Below, one piece after another: positions 34,901 through 45,676 of a DNA stretch of 64,000 bases. This DNA comes from Eutypa lata. Taxonomy: Eukaryota > Ascomycota > Sordariomycetes > Xylariales > Diatrypaceae. The stretch spans positions 186,001 to 250,000 of the forward strand of contig JAKULF010000013.1 of assembly GCA_022661535.1 (NCBI GenBank). The letters run 5' to 3'. A program made the position numbers and the translations under genes. The notes below the pieces were generated by a model. The model worked only from the letters and a program-made list of their open reading frames with translations, was not told the DNA's origin and ran no database searches. The first letter of the stretch is position 1, and each line of letters opens with the position of its first letter.

Positions 34901-36959
34901 CGGAATGACTAACATCCTTTTGTTTCCCCAGCTCGACTCAGAAAGATCTTCACAGATGCCAGAAGAGCCAGACCCATACAAGACTCCTGATTCACTAGCA
35001 TTTGGCCAGTTCGAAGATGACAGCTTCTCTGTCGAGGAAGTGAGCCAGATCGAGGCCTGGGCTTCTGAGATTCTAGAGCGATCTAAGGATTCAAAAGCTC
35101 TTGAGTCGCTGTGGGAGATACACGGAGCCCTCATTGTCTTTCAGCTTTGCGCCAGTGCGACCGAGATTTACCAAGCTCGCGCTAAGAAAGCCCTTGACCT
35201 ATCTCCCCAGAACTGGCATGCCTGCCATTTCATCGCCAGTCAGCCCATAACCAGTAACGACCAGGCACTGGATATGCTTACGAAGGCTAAGAAAGACCTT
35301 GACAAGCTACGCACTCGTGACAGGGCCTGGCTTGACGATGGGGCGAATTCGGCGCTGCTTGCGCGTATCACTCTAAAGCTCGGCGAGTGCCTGTGGCAAT
35401 CTGGGAAAGACTACGCTCGCGCTGGAGATATGCACCGAGAAAGTCTGGAGTACCACTACGTCCACTTCAAAGACTACGGTCGTATTCTCGACAGCTACCG
35501 CAAGCGCCAGCGCTGGGATGAGTTCATCTCTCTTGTCAAAGCGATCAACGACCGCAAGGAAATCTGGGCGGCTTATTTCGACGAGCTAGTGAACGAGTTC
35601 TTGCTCGAGTTCATCATTGACAAGGAAACAGACATGCTCGCTGAAGCAGCCGACGCTATGAACCAGTGGGACGTCGTTGAAGAGTTCTTTGAAATCGGCA
35701 TGGACATTGGTCGCAAATCCAATGCTCACGACCTCCTGTTCTTACTACGAGCTGCCTATGCAGAGACCTTGGAGGGTGCCGCTGATGATGTCCACCGGAA
35801 CAAGGTCATCGCTATCCGAGAAGCCGCTCTCCATGCCATCAGATCTCACCCCAGCGATGCTTTGGAGCGGAAGTTCATTGACAAAATGGTCGACTCCCTG
35901 GCACAGGCTTACCTCAACCTTGCAGCTCTACCGGGTCTCGCTCCAGAGCAAGTAGAGAAATACGGTACCTTGATTGAAGCGCTGATCCCGGAAAGTGACG
36001 ACAACTACAGCATCTTCCTGAATGCCACCCCAACATGCTGTCTGATCCGGTACCACCAGAAACATCAGCACAGCTCCAAGCGGGCCTTAGAACTCACCCA
36101 CAGGATAATTCGGACTTGCATCGAACTCCTAGAGGACGAGGACGAGGAGAACGACACTGTAGCATTCTGGCTCGTTGCTCACTTATCTACTGCCATGGGT
36201 GATATTGAAAACATGGGTATAGCTTGGACTATGCAGAACATGTTGAAATACAAAGCTGCGAAGAGGTGGGAATCTTGGGTGTCGAACCATAACGACGCTG
36301 CTTCCGAGCATGGCGACAACGCTCCAAGCACAGACGCAGCTAATCGTACAGGACCCATCGAAACACAGGAGGCGCAAAAGCCCGAGCAATCGAACGTTCA
36401 ACCTCCAACAACTGAGGCAATAAACAACATGAATGGTGACCCCAAGGCCCACGAACTACTTGTGGTAACTATACCGGCAACATCAGCCAAAGCAGCCCCC
36501 ATGCCTGCTATAGCAGCGGAGATCGGAGCGGGTACCAGCAGATCAAGCACTCCTCCATCTGGGGCGAGCGATCCCGAAGAGCCAGAAATCAGTATCCGTT
36601 GTAGCGGCGTCTGCGGGCGGTACTGGACAGTCATAGACGAGCCTCTGTACACGTGCGCCGATTGCGTTGGGCACGTACAGTTCGACAAGGGCTGCTACGA
36701 GTTGCTGCAGAAGGACGAGCTCCACAGGAGGGACCTGCAATGCAAAAAGGAGCATGAGATGTTCATGATTCCAGCGTGGAACCCCAGCCTCATGAGTGGC
36801 CTCCCGAAGGATTGCGTGCCTCTTGTCGGTGGTCTCGGCAAAGACAAGAAGAAGTGGATCACCATGGAGGAGTGGAAAGAGAGACTGAGGAGCAAGTATT
36901 TGGATGGGGAGAAGAAGGAGGCGGGTGCAACAGGGCTGGGACTGTCCGTGTCTGGTTAG
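31973..36959 (+). CDS. STAND/NLR-type protein: Goodbye - NACHT-like - helical repeats - zinc-binding end
   Basis: Exon 1 is 31973-34867, the intron 34868-34931 (64 bp, TGACTAAC branch site), and exon 2 34932-36959, giving 1640 residues. Residues ~25-160 (DIEAIWRQVHEKV, FGPSQMCYNALSFVIQAWQN, FENLAELLEKCADFL) match the fungal STAND N-terminal 'Goodbye' domain. A P-loop GRNRSGKTS lies at ~325-333, a Walker B YLFIDGFD at ~432-439, and FLTARPE near 465, as in NACHT-type NTPases. A linker with GSPHIGSPRIGSPHVG follows. The second half is helical and TPR-like. The C terminus has a ZZ-like Cys set (CSGVCGRYW, YTCADC, DKGCYELL, CKKEHEMF). Proteins of this design are fungal counterparts of NLR immune receptors and control programmed cell death or non-self recognition; the ligand is unknown. 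The gene begins about 0.8 kb from the RIP island and shows no RIP itself. Confidence 0.85.
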
Positions 36960-37570
36960 AAACCAACACGGGGTGGGATTCTCTGGCTCCTCGTTCATGG
37001 CTGTATACTAGTAACCCAGTTTCTCCAATGTAACACAATTTCCAATGTTATCTCTGATCAACTGAAATATTGACATAGTGAGCAAACAGGCGATATGGAG
37101 AAGAGTGAGTAATGCTAACGACATGCCTTGTAAATATAACACTACTAGCCACCTTAGGTAAAGCAGGACGTACCGATCTCAAAATTTTACTGGTTACTCG
37201 AATGACCAGAAAACTCGCTAATACTAATAACGATGTCTGAAACAAGTTTCTGGATTCAATGTTAACGCATGAAAGAGAGAAGGGACTAATACTGTCTTCA
37301 TGGAAACCTGATTTCTCTTCAAAATTTATGGGTTTGTAATTATATGGTTAATTGCTTTAAAAGATACGTCTCTTGAAGGGAGAGGGGAAAAGGGGGAGAG
37401 AAGAGGGGGGGTTGCCTGGGCCTATCCACATACCCTTGATTATCTCTATTTTCGCTTGCTCTCATGTGAAGTAGCCACAAATAATATAGCACACAATCAA
37501 ATACGGGACAACGTGGTTCAAAATATAATCTTGATGAAATACTTGTTTCTATACTACCCACCCACTCTCC
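36960..37570. other. Intergenic, convergent 3' ends
   Basis: About 0.6 kb between the convergent NLR and glycosylasparaginase genes. It holds only short frames, and no terminator motif is clear. Confidence 0.45.
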
Positions 37571-38787
37571 TCACAAATCCCCATCCCCGCTACCGCCATC
37601 AACCGGCGGCACGCTCACCACAGCCGTGGCGTTCATCCCGCCGCCGCGATAGGCATACGTGAAGGTCCAGCCGGACCCAGCACCCCCATGCCGCCCCCTG
37701 TTGTCCACGACGACGATCCCGCTCGCGACGTCGGGGTACTTCCTCACCATGCGCCTGACGGCGTCCTCGGCGGCCTGCGTCGGCGTCATGCCCCGCCGCA
37801 GGTTCTCCACGGCCTGGTAGCACGGCAGGAACCGCATCATGACATCGCCGTCGCCCGTGGCGCCGCAGCCCCCCACGTCCCCATCGACGTAGGACCCGCT
37901 CCCCGTGATGGGCCCGTCGCCCACGCGGCCCGGCACCTTGCGCCCCGCGCCGTTGGTCGAGGTCCCGGCCGCCATGCTAACGCTGCTACTACTGCCCGAG
38001 GCGTGCAGCGCGATCATGGAGATCGTGTCGTGCCCGACGACGACCCGGCTTTCGGGCGCTAACTCGCCCCTGGAGTCCACAGCCAGAGCCAGAGGTTCGT
38101 ACGGCCCGCACGAGGTGCTCGGGTCCGGCGTCACGTTGAGGCGGTAGTTCGGCTGGCACCCCGCGGCGCGCCAGGCCGCGCACGACGCCGCCGAGTCGTC
38201 CGTCGTCAGGTTCTCGGCGACGAAGCCGCTGGCGACCGCGAAGTCGGTGGCGAGGTCGCCCGCGAGGAGCGTGTGCGTCGTGTGCTCTAGCACGTGGCGC
38301 GCCACGGCGATGGCGCTCTTGATGCGCCGGAGGGCGGCGACCGCGCCGGACTTCATGGTCGTCCCGTCCATTATCATGGCGTCGAGGGTTGTCTTTGTTT
38401 TCGGATGTAGATTAGCGGGGATTCTCTGATTATAGGATTGATTGAGATGGATGGATGGATAGTTTGATGGTAGGGGTGAATTGGGGGGGGGGGGGAGAAA
38501 ATTAATAAATAACTGACTTCGCAGTTCTCGTCCGGCGACCCGCCGTACCCTACGCTGCCATCACACTGATTCGCCTCGCACGTCGCGCACCCGAGCTCGA
38601 CGGCATCGAGGGCCGAGGTTCCCGGGTCAAGGAGGGACAGGTACGCGGCGTCTGTCGCTGCCGTGAACGGGCCGCCCCACGTGTTTATGACCATGGGCAG
38701 GCCCGGCGAGTTGGAGCTCTGAGAACAGCCCGGCGGCGTTAAGGCGGAAAGCGCGGAGAACAGCAGGAGCCGACGACCGGGAGCCAT
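37571..38787 (-). CDS. Glycosylasparaginase (aspartylglucosaminidase), Ntn hydrolase
   Basis: This enzyme cleaves the GlcNAc-Asn bond during breakdown of N-linked glycoproteins, in the vacuole/lysosome or outside the cell. Exon 1 is 38518-38787, the intron 38393-38517 (125 bp, containing a 12-G run on the plus strand), and exon 2 37571-38392, giving 363 residues. [20 protein letters not shown] looks like a signal peptide; [17 protein letters not shown] begins the mature fold. GGSPDENCE joins [10 protein letters not shown] across the intron as in the family. [11 protein letters not shown] carries the self-cleaving Asp-Thr bond, so Thr213 would be the nucleophile, and [16 protein letters not shown] is the substrate-pocket motif. 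An in-frame ATG at 38919 would add 44 residues including a strong hydrophobic stretch ([20 protein letters not shown]). I prefer 38787 but cannot exclude it. Confidence 0.9.
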
Positions 38788-39593
38788 TGCGGCGATGAGC
38801 AGCAGCAGCAGTAGGATACAGGAAATAGGAAATAAGGAGAGAAGAAGAAGAAGCGTCCGCGGGTGTGCGCCTCGGGGGAGAAGGCGGGATGATCTTAATC
38901 GCGGCGGCGGCGACGACATCCCGGCCTTCTTTAGGGATGTTATCTACCTACCTAGAGCTAGGTAATTTTATGCAGGTGGTGGTGGGTTGGAGGGAGGCGA
39001 CCGAGCTCTGCACGCCAAGAGTAACCCCCCATATTCTCGTATCTCTCTCTAACCTAACCCCATGCCGGGGTTGTAAATGAAGTCGGAGCGCTTAACCTGC
39101 TGAGGCAGTTGGTTAAGTACCTAGCTTTATTATCTATCAAGTCACATTGTTCAAATATAAGAAACGCCAGGGACTTGGACATTTCCTTCTCTTTGACGGC
39201 TTATCTCATTGTCACGTAGGAGTGCTAGCTACATACATGACACGACCAGTAAGATAACTACTAACCTCTACCTCTGGGTATGCGGGGTTGAATGTCGATT
39301 TGTCAGTTTGCGTGCCCAGCAAGGAAATAGGTAGGTATATTCACAGTTCGACGTATGTCATTCAATTGACGCATCCATCGAGATCAACAGACTCGAAGCC
39401 CTTTCAAACTTTCCAATGGTATCTTTTGACTATAATACAGGTTTGAAGCTGCTTGTAATGCCTTAATGACCTTTCTGTGTACTTATGCCTAAGCTGATCC
39501 TATATCCCTACTATGTTTAACTGTAAGCTAATTATATGATGCATAGTAATGAACAGACCCAAGCTGTTGGTTGAAAATCTATGTAATGCTCGC
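38788..39593. other. Intergenic, promoter of glycosylasparaginase and PKS 3' side
   Basis: About 0.8 kb between two tandem minus-strand genes. No supported gene lies here apart from the possible upstream start at 38919. Confidence 0.45.
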
Positions 39594-41018
39594 TCAGTCC
39601 AAATCAACATTCGCTAGAGCCTCGTTTATAAACTTCTCATTCCCGGCGTCTACTATCATAGCGGGTTCCGGTTCTGGTGTATCGGGGACCGAACCTTTAG
39701 GATCGACGCTCGCCCAATCCTGGTCCTCGCCAGCCTCACTTCTGCTGGCTTCGCTGTCGGTTTCCGGAGGGGTCTGAATGCCGTCGATGTTGTGCGTGTC
39801 CATGTTCCGTTTGAGCATGCACATTTCTACCGAGATGCCCGGACCGAATGCGCACCCGACTATATACTCGCGAACCCGCCCGTCCGGGGCGAGCGCATCC
39901 ATCTCTTTGCTGCGCAAGCGGTCCATGACGCTGAATATCGTCGCCGAGCTCGAATTTCCGCGGTTCATGTACGTGTCGTAGCTAGCGCGCATGTGCTCGG
40001 GCGATATTCCCATTGCGCGTTCAGTTCCTGTCAATATCGTTGCGCCCCCAGGATGCATGGCCCAGTCGAAGTCGGCTGCTTCGCGGTATTCTGTCGGTAG
40101 GCCCGGCATATTCTCTAGCAATTCGGCAAAGCTCGGCGCTAGCACCTTGGTTGTCAAGCTGGGCACTCGTGGAGTTAAAACAACTTTCCATCCTACTGGG
40201 TCGACGTCGAAACCAAGATCCTCCTCTGTATCCGGGATAATTTTGTGATCCCAGCCGAGCAGTTGATACACTGGCTCTCCAGTCTGCGCTCCGATACCAT
40301 TGCTTAGAACCACAGCGCTGGCGCAATCGGAGAATAAACAAGCACCTATACGTGTCTCTTGCAGTTCATTGATGCTGTCTAGCTCGCTGCGCACGAAGGT
40401 GGTGCTGACCTCCAAGGCAACACATAGTATCCTCGCGGGTTTCCGTCTGAAGGCATGTCCTAGCGCCAAGTTTGCCGCGGTTCGAAGCGTTGCTAACCCA
40501 CCAGAGCAGCCTACTCCATGTAACAGAACCTTCTCTACGTGATGCGTTATACCGAGTCCCTTTGCGACAAAATGATCAAAGCCTGGGTTGGCGCTGTCCG
40601 TGCAGGTTGTCGCAACGATATGTGTGATCTGGGAGGTGTCGATTCGGGCTTCGGTTATCGCTTTTCTCGAGGCCTCCACGGCTAGAGGTACACCATCGGA
40701 CATGAAAGTCTTGTGAAGCTCGGCTATCGAGGGCGCCTGGGGCTGGTTTACGAGGGGGTGTTCGGAGGTACCTATGGACGAGCGGGTCTCAATTCCAGTG
40801 TACCGATTTATGCTCAGAACTTTCTTCATCCTGGAGTGAACAAGGTCAAAAAATGGCGGCCTCCAACAGCGGAACATGAGCCCTTACGCAGCCGATTCTG
40901 GATAGTATTTGGTACCAAGCTTCTCAACCTCTTCTGCTTTCAAAGAGTACGGCGGGTATTTGGCACCCAGGCCAATGATCGAGAGACCTAGCTCTCCAAA
41001 TGTGTCCAATGTCGCCAT
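39594..41018 (-). CDS. Type III polyketide synthase (chalcone/stilbene synthase family)
   Basis: A homodimeric ketosynthase that extends a CoA starter with malonyl-CoA without a carrier protein; fungal members make pyrones and resorcinols. Exon 1 is 40888-41018, the intron 40831-40887 (57 bp), and exon 2 39594-40830, giving 455 residues. Exon 1 supplies the expected N terminus (MATLDTFGELGLSIIGLGAK, then YPESA), joined to MKKVLSINRYTGIETR. The catalytic triad is complete: Cys152 in GVGCSGG, His303 in DWAMHPGG and Asn336 in RGNSSSAT. A 65-residue acidic Ser/Pro-rich tail follows the core (from about IDGIQTPPETDSEASRSE) and is not part of the enzyme fold. It is divergent from the small membrane-protein gene at 42338. 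No oxidase or P450 is adjacent. Confidence 0.94.
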
Positions 41019-42337
41019 GGCTGTATAGTGACGTATGGGGCACTTAGATGAACACTTCACGGTCTTCGAGTTTGTCGTTAATCGATTGCCTCAGCCTAGG
41101 ACTGGCCAATGCTTGAATTGTCGATTCAACAGTGGGTAGGTTTAGGGTTGACGAGGTCAATTGAGCCTCTATTATGTAGGTAGAAGCACAAACTTGTCAG
41201 GTAGAATAAAAAGACATAAACGATCAAGGGTTGGAAGGAAACGACAGAGGAAAGTTGTGGGATTACCTAGTTATGCCAAGGAGTTCTGAGAATAATGTAC
41301 GTCAAGACATTAGGAATTCAGCCAACCAACAAGCTGCAAATGACGAGCTACTGACGAACTGCATACCTACCTACACACGCACCACGTTACCTAACTTGGA
41401 TAGACGCTAGATTAGGTTCCGCATTTAGGGTAACATGTACCTGACATTGAATTGGATTCCCATAAGTCATACGTGTGACCGTCATTGATCCGCACGCACT
41501 TTTGCAGACACCAGGCGGTTTCAAGCGTTTCATCCCTCCATCCTCATTATAAGAACACGACATAGCACATTCCAGATAGAGTAATGTTCCTCTCTGGAAG
41601 CCTTCACTCGAGGGAACATGAGTACATTGAGCCAGAACTCTGAAACATCTGTGACACTTCGACTCTTTTATCACCTCGGTTCCATTGTAGAACAAAAATG
41701 ATAGCGGGGGATCCCTGATTCTTATCTTGACAGCTTGCTTGGCAAAAGCGAGGGGCTAAACTGGACTAGGGCTGGCTCAGCCCCCTAAGGGACCCTTGCC
41801 GGGCCAGGCAGGGGACTTTTTGGGGTTAGTCTGCTGCATACTCTAGCTTTAATAGGGCCTGGCCAGTGGCTACTCTCCTCCTCATGGTCAGCCAGCATGT
41901 GAAACTATATTAGTAATAACTCCGGTATGAAATATGTACATACGCCAGCCATGAATTTGCGTGCCGAATTCCCATGAGGCAACCAGACCATACTGTTGTT
42001 TTCCTACGTACATACCTAGATTGAATGTATCTTGAGAGTTTAACATCTACGATCTAGCGTTAGCTAACGACTTTCCCTAGTCGGAATTTTCTCTACCACA
42101 GCGTTAACACAGCCTCTTGCACTTTTGTTTAGTGCACATGCTTGGTTACCTGTCAAGGCGCTAACCAAGGTCACTTGCAGCCGTCTCCCAGAACCCGAGT
42201 ACGAGGGTCGTGTTGATATTCCGGGAACTTCTCATTCCGCCTTTCAATAGCATCACAACACGAGGAATATTTTGGGCGGCACTTCAGTCTTTCTCTCCTT
42301 TCGGTAGAGAACGAGGCAATATCTTCTCCCAGCAAGC
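41019..42337. promoter_or_regulatory. 1.3 kb divergent promoter region, PKS / small membrane protein
   Basis: Contains both upstream regions. The minus-strand frame at 41387-41695 is not supported as a gene. A GC-rich stretch at about 41750-41825 (GGCTGGCTCAGCCCCC, then GGGCCAGGCAGGGG) is unusual for the area and can form short stems. Confidence 0.45.
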
Positions 42338-42742
42338 ATGATCACGCCCCAATGGCCATTCGCTCTTCATGCCGTAGTAGAGACAGCCGCGGCCCTATCG
42401 TTTATCTTCACCCCGGAGAAGCAACTGCCGGGATGCTCTCCGGCTGCGAAGCTGATCCTCCGGCAATACGGCGGCCTTCTCCTCTCGTCTAATGCGGTGT
42501 GCCTGGCGGTGCTGCTTGAGCCTGGCTTTGGCCACACTTCTCGACTGATTGCGGCCGGTCTGGGCACTTATCACATCTGGCCATGCTACCGTGCGTGCAT
42601 GCGCCTTCGTTCTGACAGCATTGGGCCTAGGCATGAAGCCGCCTCATTGACGCTTGGTGGGCCTGCCTTTCATCTAGCAGTTCACTTAGTCTGCTTTGGG
42701 ATGTTCATGTTTGTAGTTGCATTCGGAGACGGAAGTCGATAG
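42338..42742 (+). CDS. Small multi-span membrane protein of unknown function
   Basis: Single exon, 134 residues, ATG at 42338. About four hydrophobic segments are visible: FALHAVVETAAALSFIF, YGGLLLSSNAVCLAVLL, SRLIAAGLGTYHIWPCY and FHLAVHLVCFGMFMFVVAFG. The PEKQLPGCSPAAKLILRQYG loop and the overall spacing look like a conserved fungal family, but I cannot name it. There is no signal peptide separate from the first helix. It is divergent from the type III PKS; co-expression or a role in export or modification of the polyketide is only a possibility. Confidence 0.72.
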   Translation: MITPQWPFALHAVVETAAALSFIFTPEKQLPGCSPAAKLILRQYGGLLLSSNAVCLAVLLEPGFGHTSRLIAAGLGTYHIWPCYRACMRLRSDSIGPRHEAASLTLGGPAFHLAVHLVCFGMFMFVVAFGDGSR

Positions 42743-43714
42743 GTAGCTGAGGCCTCCTGCATCTCAGAGTCTCTTGTTTGATAAGACTGCCGCCTTGGTG
42801 AGATTTTACGTATACCAACTGGTCATGGTCATACATTCGCTCATTGATGCTTTGAGCTTGTCTTGCCGGGATTGTATGGCAATGCATGTAAAGGCTCAGC
42901 GTTTTAGAAGATAGATGAAAATGTAGGTAAATAAGCGATTTCAACTATATTTGTTATATACTGCTCTAGCAGTTATTTCAAAGTTGTGAAGTGTGTAACC
43001 ACTTGAAAAGTCATACACTTATAGACTGCTGAGAAATCGCAATTCCGCTGTTGAGCTGACCACAACTTCGTCTAAGCCACTCCGAAAGATTTTTATTGAA
43101 TATTCAAAAGCGTCGTGCCAAGTAATCATAATTATCGGCACTCTTGCTGGAGATGAAGGGAATGTAAACACTGCTATATCGAAAGCACCATTTGATAACC
43201 ATGGCCCAAGAAGGATCTTCAACTGGTTCCAAACGAAGTCTGGTGAGTGGGCAACCCCTGAAAAGATTACAACTTTCGTAGCCTGAATATCATGTTCTCA
43301 CCAACTCTTCACTTATTTAAACATACAATCAGAATACGCTCTCCTCCTTTTAAGATGAAACACAAAATTGATGCTTTTCAGCACTGCCCTTTGGTACTAA
43401 CGATACTGTTTGTAGATACTCCTTATGTGAAGCAAGTGACTAATGGCGGTGAAGTAACATAAGACCAGTGCGAGCTGTGTCTGTAGATTGGCATAAATTA
43501 AGAGATGAGTAACAATGCTTGCAACCTTCCATGCTGCGACTATGTCTAGCTAATTGCCATGGTCCTCTAATGGCATTCCTGAAAACCCATCATTACAAGC
43601 TCAGCGTAAAACCATTAACATATCCTCCGGATACCCATCCCAGACATCGCACTCCAATCAGACCTTAAGAGATACAGCTATTACATATTGGTTATAAACC
43701 CGAGTATTCCCGTC
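42743..43714. other. Intergenic, no supported gene
   Basis: About 1 kb with short frames on both strands, none with recognisable features. The right end is the 3' side of the AT-hook gene. Confidence 0.45.
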
Positions 43715-44365
43715 TTAGTGAAGGTTCTCGCGAATCGATATGACGAGTTCAGGGGAAACGAACACGTCCCCCTTAGGAACCGGCGCCATCGGTGCAAAGG
43801 CCTTCTGCATTTGCAAGGCTGTCTCGCGAGGGATCCACCTGGACGTCTTTCAGTCAGTTCACTTGTCGTACCATCAAGAAGACTGCGAAAATATTGCTTA
43901 CAGGCCTCCGTCCTGCTGAATGGCATGTCTAACGAAGACCTCGTTCATGGCATCCTTGAGTAGCGGCTTGAAATCATCGCTGGGTTGGTCGTAATTCATA
44001 ATGTCGTCATCCTCCTGAGAGTCGCCAATGACCTTGGATTCGCGGGTCAACGCAGGTTCCGGCTCACTAGACTCGCCTAATTTCTTGGTGGCTTTAATGG
44101 GAGGTGGACGAGTAGTAGAGGCTGATCCTCCAAATAGGCCAAGCTGCTTGCGAGGACGACCGCGCTTACGAGGAGGGCTAGCGATGGAAGGATTCTTAGT
44201 CTCAGTGGGAAGTCTACCGCGTTTATTTGCAAGACCTGTGGTTGTAGCCGCCTCGCTAGAGGTGGGCTGCGTCGAGCCGAGTGTAGAGGGTGTTGCAGGC
44301 AGTTCAGAAGAAGCAGTGGGCTGGGCATGCTTCTTAGCTGGTCTACCGCGCTTCTTGGGTGGCAT
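43715..44365 (-). CDS. AT-hook protein, probable nuclear
   Basis: Exon 1 is 43902-44365, a proposed intron 43839-43901 (63 bp, GTAAGC donor, CTGAC branch site, GTCCAG acceptor), and exon 2 43715-43838, giving 195 residues. Two clear AT-hooks (KKRGRPAKK at 4-12 and RKRGRPRKQ at ~66-74) and one degenerate copy (NKRGRLPTE) indicate minor-groove binding to AT-rich DNA. The acidic middle (IGDSQEDDDIMNYDQPSDD) is followed by DAMNEVFVRHAIQQDGGL. Splicing extends this with WIPRETALQMQKAF and PVPKGDVFVSPELVISIREN, which reads like real protein. Without splicing the frame stops at 43898 after 155 residues. The AT-hooks are certain; the spliced end is likely. Function and partners are unknown. Confidence 0.75.
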
Positions 44366-44796
44366 AGTGGTTTCAGGAGAAGGTTCTTCGAGTTTGATCC
44401 TTTGGGGACGAATTGGGGCAAAATTTCAACTTCAGAGTGAGTTGCGTTGGGGATGATGAGTTCGGTGGTCGGAATTTCAACTCAAAGCTGAGGTGTTGCC
44501 CTAGGCAGATGTGGTAGACATCGTGCCTGCTGTTTATAATCTAGGATTATCAAATGAACACCATCTAAAATGCACCAGGATCGTGCCTGCTGCTTATGAT
44601 TTAAAATTAACCAGGCAACACCGTTCACTTTACACCTGGATATCATATTCTCCCAAGATCTTAACTTAGAGCTACACCATATGAATAAAGCCACCATTCT
44701 ATCTAGTTATAACATAAGATGTTCTTAGCGTCCTTGCATCGCATCCATTGTTGTGCTGCGAATTGATGTTCTCCTTATAACATAAATTCCACCAAG
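44366..44796. other. Intergenic with a short repeated motif
   Basis: About 0.43 kb. At 44520-44640 the phrase ATCGTGCCTGCTG plus TTATGATTTA-like sequence occurs twice (about 44520 and 44580), a degenerate ~60 bp tandem duplication. No gene. Confidence 0.5.
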
Positions 44797-45030
44797 CTAA
44801 GCTTGCTTCTCCTGCCCTGGTTTCTGCGATGTGGCTTCCTGTTCCTTGGCCGCTTGGGCTCTAGCAGCTCTGTCCTTCGCCATTTGCTTTCTATACATTG
44901 TATTAATTGCTGATTACAAACATAAAACTATACGGTTTCAAAGGGTGATGGGTGAATAAACCTACTCCTTCTCCTTGATGTATTGCCCCTCGAGGGCTTT
45001 CTCTCGCTTTGCAAGTGGGTTCGGGTCCAT
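44797..45030 (-). CDS. Small ATPase-inhibitor (IF1)-like protein, 52 residues
   Basis: Exon 1 is 44966-45030, the intron 44891-44965 (75 bp, GTAGGT donor, TATAG acceptor), and exon 2 44797-44890. The product starts MDPNPLAKREKALEGQYIKE and is almost entirely charged alpha helix rich in Lys, Glu, Gln and Ala. The AKREKALEGQYIKEKEKQ core resembles the inhibitory helix of mitochondrial F1-ATPase inhibitors (KREKAxExxYI). There is no mitochondrial presequence before it, so either an upstream exon is missing from this model or this is a cytosolic relative of unknown role. The spliced frame is intact and the 5' part is short enough to be missed by gene finders. Confidence 0.68.
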
Positions 45031-45676
45031 CTTATTAGATTGCTTGGGTAGATTTGGGCTATTAAGATATATAAATCTATTGAACTGCAGTTGCAGCGTC
45101 AAGATTCTTTGCGCCGAGAGTATTTGTTTGTAAACGTCTAATGTTGGGAAAACCGGTTTACCGCTTCGTTATAATTACGTCAAGCGATGGAGGACCAAGA
45201 CGACGGGAGACTCGGTTACGTCACAGATAGATACGTAGTTTGCTTCAACACTGCATAATTGAATATTACTATAAAGAATGCAACATTGTCAAATACGTAG
45301 TATAATACTAGTTGCTCCTTGTTAAATATTACCACATTGCTTGAGGTAGCTATGCACTTCGACTTCTAAGAAATTAATTAGTTGCTAACGACCATATAGT
45401 GATATATGACCATCTCTAAGACATGAAAGGACGGTACAATAGGATTATAATAAACCTCAATTTTTTATCATTGTAACCAGTTTCTGGAGACACATTCATA
45501 GAGCATTTGACGTTTCAGAGGCCTTATCAGGCGCACAGATCGTTTATAAATTAGCTAGATACAGAGATACAGAGATATTGAGCGTATATTGGTAGAGCAT
45601 TTTCAATAAAAGTCAGAAATTTACATGAGTACCCCTATCTATGTACACCAATTAGCTCAAACCAGGAGCCCATGAT
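45031..45676. other. Intergenic, no supported gene
   Basis: About 0.65 kb of mildly AT-rich spacer, containing the promoter of the IF1-like gene and the 3' side of the next gene. Confidence 0.45.

Noticed and set aside
37599..38183. Alternative frames opposite the glycosylasparaginase exon
   Set aside because: GC-rich shadow frames; the family motifs lie only in the chosen frame.
39594..45030. Large secondary-metabolite cluster around the type III PKS
   Set aside because: Neighbours are an AT-hook protein, an IF1-like protein and a glycosylasparaginase, with no P450, oxidase, transporter or regulator of the usual kind; only the divergent pair is worth noting.
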